Source: an uncultured Bacteroidota bacterium (lineage in GTDB: Bacteria; Bacteroidota; Bacteroidia; Chitinophagales; Chitinophagaceae). From it: DNA of 50,429 nucleotides. The notes beneath the pieces are model-generated. The model was not told the DNA's origin, ran no database searches, and saw only the letters and a program-made list of their open reading frames with translations. Below, one piece after another: positions 25,006 to 34,718 of the stretch (positions are counted from its first letter, which is position 1; every line of letters starts with the position of its first letter). A program made the translations under genes and the position numbers. Where the stretch lies: positions 1 to 50,429 of the forward strand of contig CAIUZK010000173.1 in the NCBI GenBank assembly GCA_903903635.1, given 5' to 3'.

Positions 25006-27465
25006 TTAATTCCCTTCATCACTGTTATTCAAATCTTTATCTGCCTTCTTCTCATTATATTCCATCTTGCCAAACTTATAAGTAAAGCTTATCCCAAATG
25101 ATTGGTAAGGTATTTTCCGGTTACTGGTTAAAGTGAAATCCGGGCCTGTAACCTGCATGGCCTGATCGGTATACTTATTGAATGGATTAGTAGTTGTAAA
25201 TGCAAGGCTTCCTTGCTTGTTCCATATTAGCTTTCTTACTGCAAAACTGTAACTGGTAAAGGATGGGAATTTGCCTTGTATCTCAGTGCGCGCTGAGTTG
25301 AAGTTGCCAAAAAACTCGGCTGCCAGGGTTTCACTGAATCTATAACTGGCATTCAGGTTTGATCTGTAATTAAAGCTGCTTAAAGTGTTTCCCGGGATAA
25401 AATTGCTTTCAATAAATTTGTTAAAAACCTGCACATTACCGCGCACTTCCAGTTTATGAGAAAGACTCAAAGTACCTGAAATATTCACACCTGTAAGTTG
25501 CTGATGGCCGGCATTTTCATTGGTAGTCAGGGTGACATTTTTATAAGTTGATTTACCTGCTTTGATGCTGTCATAATGTAAGACATAGCTTTGCTCATCA
25601 TCCTCTGTGTTTCTGTAATAAAAGTTGATCAACAAAGAACTGCCTTGCTCAAAGAACCTGGAGTAGCTTAGCTCCCCCGCATTAGTCCTTTCCGGTTTCA
25701 GATAGGGGTTACCCTGAATAAGGCTCGAAGGGTCTGTAGCATCAATAAAAGGGTTTAACTCTTTGTAGCCTGCACGTTGAATGCGCCGATAGTAACTTGC
25801 CTTTATCGTTTGATTTTTACTGAGTTTTCTTGATATGATAACAGACGGAATAAACGAATTATAGGATGGTGCGATTTTATTACTATCTGAAGGGATATTC
25901 AATTGAGTATACTCATTTCTGATACCTGTTTTCAAATTGTACTGATCCCAAAGCCTGAAGGTTACTGAAACATAAGCAGCATATATCTCCCGGTTGAAAT
26001 TGAAGTTATCGGTCTGGTTAAGTATACTTTTTTTGATGGTTGTATCCGGAAAATAGTTTTCCGAATAGCTGTTAATGTTGCTGAATGAACTTTTAGCCCC
26101 AACATTCAAAGTCATGTCTTTTACCAGAGGCTGGGCATAATCGGCAACAATATAGGTTTCATTGTCTTTAAGATTATTATTGCCATTGGCTCCGGCAAAT
26201 GGAATTGATTGCCCCGCCATAATCTGGTGTTGGTCGAATGTGGTATTCCCTCTTCCAATGCTATTTTGGAAAGATAGATTTAATTCCTGTCCTTCTGTGC
26301 TGAACTTTTTGAGGTAGCCAATATTCCAGTCTGTCGTGGCGTATCTGAAAGTATTGTTTGAGTTTCTTACCGTAGAATCAAAAGCGACAGGAAACGACAT
26401 CTGTTCACTCTGATAGGTATTGCCATTATTAATATTCCCTAAGTTGTTGTAGCTTATTGTAGCAGTGATGTTATTTTTTTTGTTGATAGTCCAGTCCATT
26501 CCCATTTGTCCGCGATATCCGTTTTTCTCCAGTGTTCCTGTGCCATTCTGTTTGATCTGCGAGCTATCCACAGTTCTGTCTGCATTGGTGTTTATCCTGT
26601 TAAGTGTATTTTGGGTTGTGCCTTTTAACTGCTCGTTGCCACTTAGTGAAATGCTGAAATCTACCTTGCCCTTTCTGGCATGAATATTGGCCGACCCTGT
26701 ATTTAATCTGCTTCCTGCCGATAAGGCTATACTGCCATTAATTCCCTGCGATTTATTGTCTTTAAGTACTATGTTAATTATCCCTGCTGTACCCTGTGCA
26801 TCATACTGCGCCCCCGGACTCGTTATCACTTCAATGGTCTTTATCTGGCTGGCTGGTATTGATTGCAATGCCGCAGCAAGGTTATTATCAAACATGGTCG
26901 ACGGCTTACCATTTATGAAAACCCGCACATCTTTATTTCCCAATAATTCTACATTGCCATCTGCATCTACCGACACCTGTGGTACCTTCTTGAGCAAATC
27001 GGTTGCCACACCACCCTGACTTGTGAGGTCTCTCTCAGCATTATACACAAGTTTATCCAGGTGCACTTCCATAAAATTCTTTGCACCTGTTACGGTTATT
27101 CCACTCAACGATTTTTCATTTGATGAGATGAGGATGTCCCCGATATTTGTTATTCCCGGCCTGGCGCCAACTGTTACATTTTGTATCGTTTTTGAACCAT
27201 ACCCAAGAAAATCAACTTTTAGCCAATACGCTCCGGATTTCAGATTGTCAATAACAAAAGTTCCCTGATCATCAGTTATCATACCTCCCGCTACATTGCC
27301 ATGTGCATTTTCGAAGCAGGTAATTGTGGCGTAAGCTAGTGGAAGCCTGCTTGCTGAATCTATAACCCTTCCCTTAATCCTTCCTTCGCCCATAATCTTG
27401 TCCTCCTGAGCATAGGTATGCCCGAAAGACAGTAAAATCAGGAGCAACAAAAGGTTGGATTTCAT
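25006..27465 (-). CDS. Outer-membrane beta-barrel receptor (OMP_b-brl_3 type), paralog 1
   Basis: I start at ATG 27463-27465 (MKSNLLLLLILL); the frame opens three codons earlier. The 819-residue product has a signal peptide ending GHTYAQ and a carboxypeptidase-regulatory-like domain (about 30-115, GRIKGRVIDSASRLPLAYA). A plug-like domain (about 120-245) contains VRVFINGKPSTMFDNNL and VITSPGAQYDAQGT, and a large C-terminal barrel ends SFTYKFGKMEYNEK. It lacks an obvious TonB box. Such proteins resemble TonB-dependent receptors, but the substrate is unknown. It lies downstream of its paralog and has its own -7 box at 27511-27518. Confidence 0.88.
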   Translation of the reverse strand: MKSNLLLLLILLSFGHTYAQEDKIMGEGRIKGRVIDSASRLPLAYATITCFENAHGNVAGGMITDDQGTFVIDNLKSGAYWLKVDFLGYGSKTIQNVTVGARPGITNIGDILISSNEKSLSGITVTGAKNFMEVHLDKLVYNAERDLTSQGGVATDLLKKVPQVSVDADGNVELLGNKDVRVFINGKPSTMFDNNLAAALQSIPASQIKTIEVITSPGAQYDAQGTAGIINIVLKDNKSQGINGSIALSAGSRLNTGSANIHARKGKVDFSISLSGNEQLKGTTQNTLNRINTNADRTVDSSQIKQNGTGTLEKNGYRGQMGMDWTINKKNNITATISYNNLGNINNGNTYQSEQMSFPVAFDSTVRNSNNTFRYATTDWNIGYLKKFSTEGQELNLSFQNSIGRGNTTFDQHQIMAGQSIPFAGANGNNNLKDNETYIVADYAQPLVKDMTLNVGAKSSFSNINSYSENYFPDTTIKKSILNQTDNFNFNREIYAAYVSVTFRLWDQYNLKTGIRNEYTQLNIPSDSNKIAPSYNSFIPSVIISRKLSKNQTIKASYYRRIQRAGYKELNPFIDATDPSSLIQGNPYLKPERTNAGELSYSRFFEQGSSLLINFYYRNTEDDEQSYVLHYDSIKAGKSTYKNVTLTTNENAGHQQLTGVNISGTLSLSHKLEVRGNVQVFNKFIESNFIPGNTLSSFNYRSNLNASYRFSETLAAEFFGNFNSARTEIQGKFPSFTSYSFAVRKLIWNKQGSLAFTTTNPFNKYTDQAMQVTGPDFTLTSNRKIPYQSFGISFTYKFGKMEYNEKKADKDLNNSDEGN

Positions 27466-27510
27466 CAGGTGCAATACTTTAATTTAGCCGATATCGTTCA
27501 ATTCAATCAG

Positions 27511-27518
27511 CAAATGTA
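27511..27518 (-). promoter_or_regulatory. -7 box (TACATTTG) of receptor paralog 1
   Basis: It matches TAnnTTTG, giving a leader of about 40 bases to the ATG at 27465. It lies in the 95-base gap after paralog 2, so paralog 1 can be expressed on its own. Confidence 0.5.
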
Positions 27519-27569
27519 AAACCCTATTCTGTAGTTATTCTGAAAAGCACATTATTTAATATGCCTTTT

Positions 27570-30155
27570 CTAATTGGGTGTTTGCGGTTCCTCTTCTACC
27601 TTATTCTCCACATACTCAATCTTACCGAATTTATAGGAAAAACTAAGCGTGAATAAACGGTTAGGATATCTTTTGTCGTTCATAGAGGTGAAGTTGGAAG
27701 CAGTAACATAACTCACCTGGTCGGTATACATGTTAAACGGGTTGGTAGTTGAAAAAGATAGGCTGGCTTTTTTATCCAGGAATTGCTGCCTCACTGAAAA
27801 GCTGTAATAAAAAAATGACGGATTCTTTCCTTGAATTTCATAACGCACTGAATTATAGTTGCAGAAAAATTCAGCCGCCAGATTTTTAGTGCATTGGTAA
27901 GCCACATTGGTACTCATGCGGTAACTGCCATTATTTATGCTGCCACCCGGCACAAAACTGCTGGTTATTTTCCTGTAAAACAGCGACATATTTGGCCGTA
28001 TCTGCAATTTGTCATTCACTACCCAGTTGCCCGAAATATTAAGACCGCCGCTTTGCTGGTTACCTGCATTTATGGTGGTATTAAGGGTTACATTTTTGTA
28101 AACCGTATCGCCAACTTTATAACTGCTAAAATATGAACTGAACCCCTGCCAGTCATCTACCGAATAGCGGTAGAATACCGAAACATAAATATTGCTTCCC
28201 TTGTCCCATGGTTTAAAATATGACAGTTCAAACCAATGCATTTTCTGTGCCGCCAATCCCGGATTACCTTTCGATAAATTGGTTGGGTCAGATGCCTCGA
28301 TGAAAGGGTTGTATTGCCCATATCCGGGCCGCTGCAAGCGTCTTGAGTAATTGAACTTCACCGTCTGATTTCCTTTCAGTGTTCTGGATATCATGCCCGA
28401 CGGAGTGATGAAATTATAAGATGGTATTTTCACTGTATCTCCGGGGGTAAAGTTGCTGGTATACTCATCCCTTATGCCAATCTTTGCACTCAGCTTTTTA
28501 AACAAAGGGAACCCCAGCGAGGCATAGGCCGAATAAATATACCTGTTAAAATTGAAGGTGTTATTCAGCGCCGGATCTTTCATAAACAGTCCAGAAGGCA
28601 CATTGAGCGTGTCATGGTCTGAGTTGCTGGTTATGTTGCTGATGTTGGTTTTCATTCCGGTGTTCAGTACAATATCCTTTGTTATCGGGTTGGCATAATC
28701 TGCATAAAAATTATTCTCCAGGTCCTTAAAACCATTGGTGGCTTTGGCCCCCGCAAATAGTTTGTCATTCATCTGGTAGCTCTGATCCAGTTGGTAGGTA
28801 TAACCACTGCCGCCAATGCTTCCCTGGTAAACAAAACTAAACTCATGGCCCTCTTTGGCAAACTTCCTTTTGTAGTTCAGGTTCCAGTCTTCGCCCATAT
28901 ACCGGTAATGGCTTTTGGTGTTTCGGGCAGTTGCAGTGGTATCGTAAGGCATCACCAGGTCATTGATCAGCCATTGGGGTACGCCTCCTATTCCGGTATT
29001 TCCATAGTTGTTATAGCTCGTCGATCCACTAATGTTATCGCTCTTGGTTATTGCCCAGTCGAATCCGGCCTGTGCCCGGTATCCGTCTCTCTGGTAACTA
29101 CTATAGCCGTTTTGTATCAGCTCGTTTTGCTGTATGCCAGCGCTGTCTGCTTTACGGTCTGAGTTGAACAAAGACTTTGTATCCAGTTGCATATTACCGC
29201 TCAATGAAGCATTCAGATCCAGCGATCCGTTTTTTACATGCAGGTTTACCGATCCGTTTTCATACCTCGATCCACCCGATAAGTTTACATTGCCATTCAT
29301 CCCCTTTGCTTTATTATCCTTCAGTATGATGTTGATGATGCCCCCTGTGCCCTGCGCGTCATACTGTGCTCCGGGGCTGGTAATCACCTCTATTGTTTTG
29401 ATCATATTGGCAGGTATAGCCTTCAGCGCATCGGCCAGGTTGTTGTCAAACATGGCCGATGGTTTGCCATTAATGAAAACCCGTACATTCTTATCGCCCA
29501 GCAGGTCTACATTTCCATCCATATCAACACCCACCATGGGTACTTTTTTCAGCACATCGGTGGCTACACCGCTTTGACTGGATATGTCTTTTTCTACATT
29601 GTAAACCAGTTTATCCAGTTTATTCTCAATAAAGTTTCGTGTACCCGTTACCGTTACTGTGCCCAGCGATTTTGAAGCTGATACAATGGGTATGTTGCCC
29701 ATATTTACCAGCATATGCTTGTCTGAGAGTATTATGCCGGTGGTGGTTTTCGGGCTGTATCCTATATAGTCCACCTTGGCTATATACTCGCCTGCACCCA
29801 GGTTGTCGATGGTGAAATATCCGTTATCATCAGTTATCATACCCCCGGCTACCGTTGTACTGCCGGTTAGAAATACCGTAACTGCCGCATAGTCAATCGC
29901 TTTACGGCTGTTCGAATCAACCACGCGGCCTTTTATCTTATAGGTTCCTCCGGATGTTGCCTGTTGGGCAAAAACATTACAGAAGAATAGCAAGCATATC
30001 CCCAATACATAAACCGACCTGATAACCTGCCTCAACCTGCTATTGTTTTTTTTGTGAAAATTGAGGCCAAAACTAAGACCGAATTTGTCAAAAAATAAAG
30101 ATGTATTAAATTGATATATAGCGTGCTTGCAATACCATTTTATCCCCTTTATCAT
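27570..30155 (-). CDS. Outer-membrane beta-barrel receptor (OMP_b-brl_3 type), paralog 2
   Basis: The 861-residue product has the same domain order as paralog 1 and closely similar motifs (VRVFINGKPSAMFDNNL, VITSPGAQYDAQGT, FTLSFSYKFGKIEYVE). The only upstream start in frame is at 30155, which puts about 45 residues before the signal-like segment VYVLGICLLFFCNVFAQ. A shorter start at a TTG or GTG codon is likely. The pair clearly arose by tandem duplication and then diverged. It is divergent from the NRAMP-like transporter gene. Confidence 0.87.
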   Translation of the reverse strand: MIKGIKWYCKHAIYQFNTSLFFDKFGLSFGLNFHKKNNSRLRQVIRSVYVLGICLLFFCNVFAQQATSGGTYKIKGRVVDSNSRKAIDYAAVTVFLTGSTTVAGGMITDDNGYFTIDNLGAGEYIAKVDYIGYSPKTTTGIILSDKHMLVNMGNIPIVSASKSLGTVTVTGTRNFIENKLDKLVYNVEKDISSQSGVATDVLKKVPMVGVDMDGNVDLLGDKNVRVFINGKPSAMFDNNLADALKAIPANMIKTIEVITSPGAQYDAQGTGGIINIILKDNKAKGMNGNVNLSGGSRYENGSVNLHVKNGSLDLNASLSGNMQLDTKSLFNSDRKADSAGIQQNELIQNGYSSYQRDGYRAQAGFDWAITKSDNISGSTSYNNYGNTGIGGVPQWLINDLVMPYDTTATARNTKSHYRYMGEDWNLNYKRKFAKEGHEFSFVYQGSIGGSGYTYQLDQSYQMNDKLFAGAKATNGFKDLENNFYADYANPITKDIVLNTGMKTNISNITSNSDHDTLNVPSGLFMKDPALNNTFNFNRYIYSAYASLGFPLFKKLSAKIGIRDEYTSNFTPGDTVKIPSYNFITPSGMISRTLKGNQTVKFNYSRRLQRPGYGQYNPFIEASDPTNLSKGNPGLAAQKMHWFELSYFKPWDKGSNIYVSVFYRYSVDDWQGFSSYFSSYKVGDTVYKNVTLNTTINAGNQQSGGLNISGNWVVNDKLQIRPNMSLFYRKITSSFVPGGSINNGSYRMSTNVAYQCTKNLAAEFFCNYNSVRYEIQGKNPSFFYYSFSVRQQFLDKKASLSFSTTNPFNMYTDQVSYVTASNFTSMNDKRYPNRLFTLSFSYKFGKIEYVENKVEEEPQTPN

Positions 30156-30285
30156 TTACCCTGATTATTGGTTTCGAAATTTACGGCTAATTAAAGCGGC
30201 CTCCTCTTTCTTAAGCCTAATATTAAATAATTCAGTTGCTGATTTTTGTCATTCATACATGCTTCGATAAGCCTATCTTTATTGT

Positions 30286-31569
30286 ATGCATAAGGCGAAA
30301 AGGTCACAAGGAAAATTCAGACGATTGCTGAAGGTACTCGGGCCGGGTCTTATTACGGGTGCCAGCGACGACGATCCATCGGGCATCGCCACCTATTCGC
30401 AGGCAGGCGCCCAGTACGGATTGTCTACGCTATGGTCTGCCTGGATCACCTTCCCGCTTATGGCTGCCATACAGGAGATGTGTGCCCGCATAGGCATGGC
30501 TACCGGCTCCGGACTTACCAGTGTTATCAAATCTCATTATCCCAGGTGGGTGCTGTATGTTATGCTCCTGTTCAGTTTCCCGGCTATCGTTATGAACATC
30601 GGGGCAGATATTGCCGGTATGGGCGCTGTGGCCAATCTGCTGTTCCCCCGCATCGATGCAGCCTTCTTCAGTGTTTGTTTTACGCTGCTGCTGCTCATAT
30701 TCATTGTTTTGTTTCCCTACAACAGGATCGCTTCTGTGCTCAAGTACCTGGCTATGGTGCTGCTGGTATATCTGTTAGTCCCTTTCTTTGCCCATACCGA
30801 CTGGAAGGCTGTAATTAAGGCAACCTTTATTCCGCAAATACAATTCAATAAGGAGTATATGGGTATTCTTGTTGGTATACTCGGCACTACCATTTCCCCT
30901 TATCTTTTTTTCTGGCAGGCCTCCATGGAGGTAGAAGAAATGAAGGAAAAACAGAAGAAGCAGGTGAAGGAACTCATTGCCAGCCGGCGCATGTACAATG
31001 CCATGAAAGCCGATGTGAATATTGGCATGTTTTTCTCCAACCTGGTAATGTTCTTTATTATACTTACCACAGGCGCTGTGCTGGCTGCCGGCGGTATTCA
31101 TAAAATAGATACCGTAGAGCAGGCTGCCCAGGCGCTCAGGCCCCTGGCAGGCGACATGGCTTATTATCTGTTTGCCTTTGGAGTGGTCGGTACAGGGTTA
31201 TTGGCTATCCCTGTACTTAGTGGTGCATTATCTTATATTTTCTCCGAGACCTTTGATCTGCAGATGGGGCTGGATAAGAAATTCCATGAGGCTAAAGGGT
31301 TTTATATCATTATTGCTGTTTCGCTGCTGGCAGGGCTGTCATTGAACTATTTGGGCATCAGCCCTATCAGGGCTTTACTTTATTCGGCCATACTATACGG
31401 ATTAACAGCCCCCGTTATAATATTTATCATCCTGCTTATCTGCAACAATAAAAAAATCATGGGCAAGCACATCAATGGCCGCCGGGCCAATGTACTGGGC
31501 GTTGCCACCTTCCTGCTTATGACTGCTGCAGCAATAACGCTGCTTTATTTACAGTTTATGCAGGCATAG
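30286..31569 (+). CDS. NRAMP-related divalent metal transporter, non-canonical
   Basis: The 427-residue product has about 11 membrane helices in the SLC11/NRAMP arrangement. The first helix motif is DDDPSGIATYSQAG where canonical manganese/iron transporters have DPGN, and the sixth-helix region reads GTTISPYLFFWQAS where the metal-coordinating Met of MPHN is replaced by Ser. NRAMP-related proteins with altered sites include magnesium transporters, so Mn/Fe selectivity should not be assumed. It is divergent from the tandem receptor genes, 130 bases away, which suggests but does not prove shared metal handling. Confidence 0.88.
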   Translation: MHKAKRSQGKFRRLLKVLGPGLITGASDDDPSGIATYSQAGAQYGLSTLWSAWITFPLMAAIQEMCARIGMATGSGLTSVIKSHYPRWVLYVMLLFSFPAIVMNIGADIAGMGAVANLLFPRIDAAFFSVCFTLLLLIFIVLFPYNRIASVLKYLAMVLLVYLLVPFFAHTDWKAVIKATFIPQIQFNKEYMGILVGILGTTISPYLFFWQASMEVEEMKEKQKKQVKELIASRRMYNAMKADVNIGMFFSNLVMFFIILTTGAVLAAGGIHKIDTVEQAAQALRPLAGDMAYYLFAFGVVGTGLLAIPVLSGALSYIFSETFDLQMGLDKKFHEAKGFYIIIAVSLLAGLSLNYLGISPIRALLYSAILYGLTAPVIIFIILLICNNKKIMGKHINGRRANVLGVATFLLMTAAAITLLYLQFMQA

Positions 31570-31802
31570 ACTTTTATTTCCCTATGTGCTTCTCCCCAAT
31601 TTCAAATTGTGTTTTAAGTAGTTGGCAAAAGGATAAAGTCTGACTGCCTGATAGCCTAATAGGTTAAACGATTTTTTTTGAACCCATCACAATTGGATAT
31701 TGAAATTTAGTAATTTTATATTAGGCTGGGGTGAATGAATTTCGTAATCAATGATGTTATACCCAAGCCTCATGAATTGTAAGTGCAAATAAAAAATCGA
31801 TC

Positions 31803-33134
31803 ATGAAGAAAATCCTGTTGTTATCAGTGCTCATTTTTCCATTGTTTTTGCATGCGCAGATAATAACTACGATTGCTGGTAATGGTACAGGAGCAAATGG
31901 AAGTCCTGCTATTACTGCAAGTATTTATGACCCAAATGGATTGGTAATAGATAGGTATGGCAATATCTATTTTTCACAAAACCTTGATCATGTAGTAAGA
32001 AAAATTGATACTGCTGGCATAATATCTACAATTGCCGGTACAGGTAATCCCGGATTTAGTGGCGATGGAGGACCTGCACATTTGGCTGAATTAAATCAAC
32101 CGTGTGGTATTGATTTGGATTCAATAGGGAACCTTTACATCACAGACGGTCAGAATTATAGAGTTAGAAAGGTTAATGTTACTACCGGAATTATCTCAAC
32201 TGTTGTAGGCAATTCAACTATGGGATTTTCAGGTGATGGTGGGCCAGCTTCAGCCGCAACAATTAGTAGCCCTTCTTCTATATGCTTCGATAATCTTGGA
32301 AATTATTTCATCTCAGACGATAATAACCATAGGATTCGCAAGGTTAGTAAAACAGGTTATATTAGTACAGTTGCTGGTAACGGAATATTGGGCTCGAGTG
32401 GTGATGGGGGGCAAGCAACATCTGCTGCAATTTTTCCATATTCAATCTGCCTGGATAGATTTAATAGAATTTATATAGCTGAATGGGGCACAGGGCTGGG
32501 AACAGTCAGGATGATTGACACAAATGGTATCATTACTACTATTGCAGGTAGTACAACAAGTGGGCTGTACAATGGCGATGAAATACCTGCAAAAAATGCC
32601 ACTCTTGACCCTGGTTATTTAAAATTTGATGGTTTTGGGAAATTATACATATCAGATGTCTACAACAATAGAATACGAGTTGTTGATAATTCTGGGGTCA
32701 TTCATACTTTAGCAGGTACAGGGATTGGTGGCAATTCTGGTGATGGGGGTGATCCTAAATATGCGCAAATTTTCAAGCCATCAGGATTCGATTTTGATTC
32801 TTGTGGAAATCTAATTTTTGCTCAAGTAGGAATTCCTCGTATTCGCAAAATAACATATCCGCATTGCAATTATTTAGGTGTTGAAAATGAAAATCAATTA
32901 AAAACTGACATTGCTATCCACCCCAACCCCACCTACGATCAAATCAATATTGATAATTTACCTACTCAAGCAAAGTATCGGCTACTTAATACAGTTGGTG
33001 TAACAGTACTTTATGGTACGCTACAACCGGGTAGTAATCAAATACCGGTGGCATCACTACCTGTGGGTCTATACATACTGGAACTAACAGACGAACAAAA
33101 TAAACGTACCATTACTAAAATTGTGAAGCAATAG
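31803..33134 (+). CDS. NHL-repeat secreted protein with T9SS sorting tail
   Basis: The 443-residue product starts with a signal peptide ending FLHAQ. Six NHL/beta-propeller repeats of about 55 residues follow, each with a T(I/V)AG turn and most with an SGDGG turn (residues about 20-350). The last 75 residues are a T9SS type A sorting domain, with HPNPTYDQINIDN, a GLYILEL strand and a basic tail. It should be exported through the outer membrane by T9SS. NHL propellers usually bind ligands or polymers; the target is unknown. Confidence 0.88.
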   Translation: MKKILLLSVLIFPLFLHAQIITTIAGNGTGANGSPAITASIYDPNGLVIDRYGNIYFSQNLDHVVRKIDTAGIISTIAGTGNPGFSGDGGPAHLAELNQPCGIDLDSIGNLYITDGQNYRVRKVNVTTGIISTVVGNSTMGFSGDGGPASAATISSPSSICFDNLGNYFISDDNNHRIRKVSKTGYISTVAGNGILGSSGDGGQATSAAIFPYSICLDRFNRIYIAEWGTGLGTVRMIDTNGIITTIAGSTTSGLYNGDEIPAKNATLDPGYLKFDGFGKLYISDVYNNRIRVVDNSGVIHTLAGTGIGGNSGDGGDPKYAQIFKPSGFDFDSCGNLIFAQVGIPRIRKITYPHCNYLGVENENQLKTDIAIHPNPTYDQINIDNLPTQAKYRLLNTVGVTVLYGTLQPGSNQIPVASLPVGLYILELTDEQNKRTITKIVKQ

Positions 33135-33230
33135 GGTGGAGGGGAGTTGATTCTTATCGTGCAATGCACCACCGGCTCCGGTAGAACAAAGGAATGAAAT
33201 CAGCCTGTTAGGGTTCTGCCCAAATAATTT

Positions 33231-33238
33231 TACTTTTA
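33231..33238 (+). promoter_or_regulatory. Weak -7 box of the acyltransferase gene
   Basis: TACTTTTA matches TAnnTTTG except the last base. It would give a leader of about 8 bases to an ATT start at 33253. Confidence 0.3.
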
Positions 33239-33252
33239 CCTAAACTTTAATT

Positions 33253-34401
33253 ATTAAAAACGAAAGGGTAATAGGGCTGGATGTGGTGCGGGTTATGGCT
33301 ATTGTTATGGTAGTTATGGCCCATTCTTACTGCTTGCTGCAGCGGCTTGCCCATGCGGCCTATATAGGCAGGGCGGTCAACCTGTTGGAGCGCTCGGTAA
33401 TCAACCTGGGCCCGGTAGGGGTAGAGTTGTTTTTTGTGCTCAGTGGTTTCCTTATAGGGGGCATACTCATCAAATTGTTTCAGAGTACAGATTTTACTTT
33501 TGCCACCGTTCGGGGCTTCTGGATCAGGCGGTGGTTTCGCACCCTGCCCAATTACTGGCTCATACTTACCCTCAATATTATTTTGTTCCGGTTTGTAAAG
33601 GGCAATACCCTCGACCCCGAAAATTATATAGGTTACTTTTTCCTGCAAAACCTGGTGCATCCCAATATCCTCAACCTGTTTCCCGAGGGCTGGAGCCTGT
33701 CGGTAGAAGAGTGGTTTTACCTTACCCTGCCTGTGGTTATGTATTTGTCCTCCCTTATTTTCCGGCCAGCAGATAAGGGCCGATTCCTGCTGCGGGTTTT
33801 CATGGGCTATCTATGCTTTTTCCTGCTGGTGCGGGTGGCCAATGCATTCCATCCGCTCAATGGCAACGATCCCGACGAGGGCATCCGCAAGGTGGTATTG
33901 TTCAGGCTCGATGCGGTGATGTATGGCGTATTGTTTGCCTGGTTCAGTTTCTATTACAAAGCTGCGCTCGACCGCATCAAAAAGCCCCTTTTTATCTTTA
34001 GCGTTTTAGGCTCGGTGGTACTGTACTACTTCATTGTAAAGTATGAACTGGCCTTCACCCCGCAGCCCAACCACACCTTCAGGTTCTTTACCAATGCATT
34101 TTTGTACATGGTTATACCCGTAGTGTTCTCCTGTTGCCTGCCCTATGCATCCGGGGTTAAGGAGTTCCGCAATAAGTACCTGGCAGGGGCAGTGCGGCAC
34201 ATCAGTACTGTATCTTACTCTATCTACCTGGTGCATTTTTCGCTGTTTGCCATGTGGTTCTATAACTTCAAAGTCAGTTCGGTGTGGATGGGTATTGCCC
34301 AATATGTGCTGTACTGGGCGGTGGTAATTGGTACATCCTCACTTTTATACCGCTTTTTCGAATTACCGGTCATGAAGCTGCGCGATAAATGGAGTAAGTA
34401 A
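33253..34401 (+). CDS. Acyltransferase 3 family membrane protein, unusual start
   Basis: The product is an OafA/YrhL-like integral-membrane acyltransferase with about ten helices, which would O-acylate a surface polysaccharide. The N-terminal signature is ERVIGLDVVRVMAIVMVVMAHS and the GVELFFVLSGFLIGGIL motif follows, then WSLSVEEWFYLTLP. The conserved ERVIGLD part begins at 33262, upstream of any ATG, GTG or TTG. The frame is open only from 33244, so initiation must be at ATT (33250 or 33253) or the start codon has mutated. A GTG at 33283 would cut the signature. Confidence 0.85.
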   Translation: MKNERVIGLDVVRVMAIVMVVMAHSYCLLQRLAHAAYIGRAVNLLERSVINLGPVGVELFFVLSGFLIGGILIKLFQSTDFTFATVRGFWIRRWFRTLPNYWLILTLNIILFRFVKGNTLDPENYIGYFFLQNLVHPNILNLFPEGWSLSVEEWFYLTLPVVMYLSSLIFRPADKGRFLLRVFMGYLCFFLLVRVANAFHPLNGNDPDEGIRKVVLFRLDAVMYGVLFAWFSFYYKAALDRIKKPLFIFSVLGSVVLYYFIVKYELAFTPQPNHTFRFFTNAFLYMVIPVVFSCCLPYASGVKEFRNKYLAGAVRHISTVSYSIYLVHFSLFAMWFYNFKVSSVWMGIAQYVLYWAVVIGTSSLLYRFFELPVMKLRDKWSK

Positions 34402-34718
34402 ATTGCTGAAATTCACCATACAAAATGCGCCGGGTGCAATTTACATCTTCGAATAGTAAAAAACACAATGATTAATATAGATAGCCTGAAAGGCTTAAAT
34501 ATCAATAGCCGTGGGTGAAACCCACGGACAAATAAATCATTAAGCCAACCCTATGGGTTGAATAAAACCGCGAAGATTTGAAATGCACTTAATGCTCCTT
34601 TAACCCTGCCCATTTCATAAAATATTTGTAACTTGTATGCATCCGGAATGGCTTATTCCGGTTATAAACCAATTGATCCGGAAAATATTTCGATTCAGAT
34701 TACGTTATATAACTCTCT
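34402..34718. other. Gap with a triple-hairpin repeat
   Basis: This 317-base spacer between the acyltransferase and the protease contains three consecutive short hairpins (34483-34560, separate entry). The rest is A/T-rich and shows no RNA or protein signal. No consensus -7 box is visible before the protease. Confidence 0.5.
34483..34560. repeat. REP-like triple-hairpin element
   Basis: Three perfect hairpins with three-base loops occur in a row: AGCCT-GAA-AGGCT (34483-34495), CCGTGGGT-GAA-ACCCACGG (34509-34527) and CAACCC-TAT-GGGTTG (34546-34560). The modular layout is like extragenic palindromic repeats mobilised by RAYT transposases. Only one copy is in the window. Confidence 0.6.

Noticed and set aside
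30286-31569. Canonical MntH manganese transporter
   Set aside because: Two metal-site motifs differ (DPSGI and ISPY), so the specific mntH name was not used.
34483-34560. CRISPR array
   Set aside because: The hairpins differ in sequence and have no regular repeat-spacer pattern; no cas gene is in the window.
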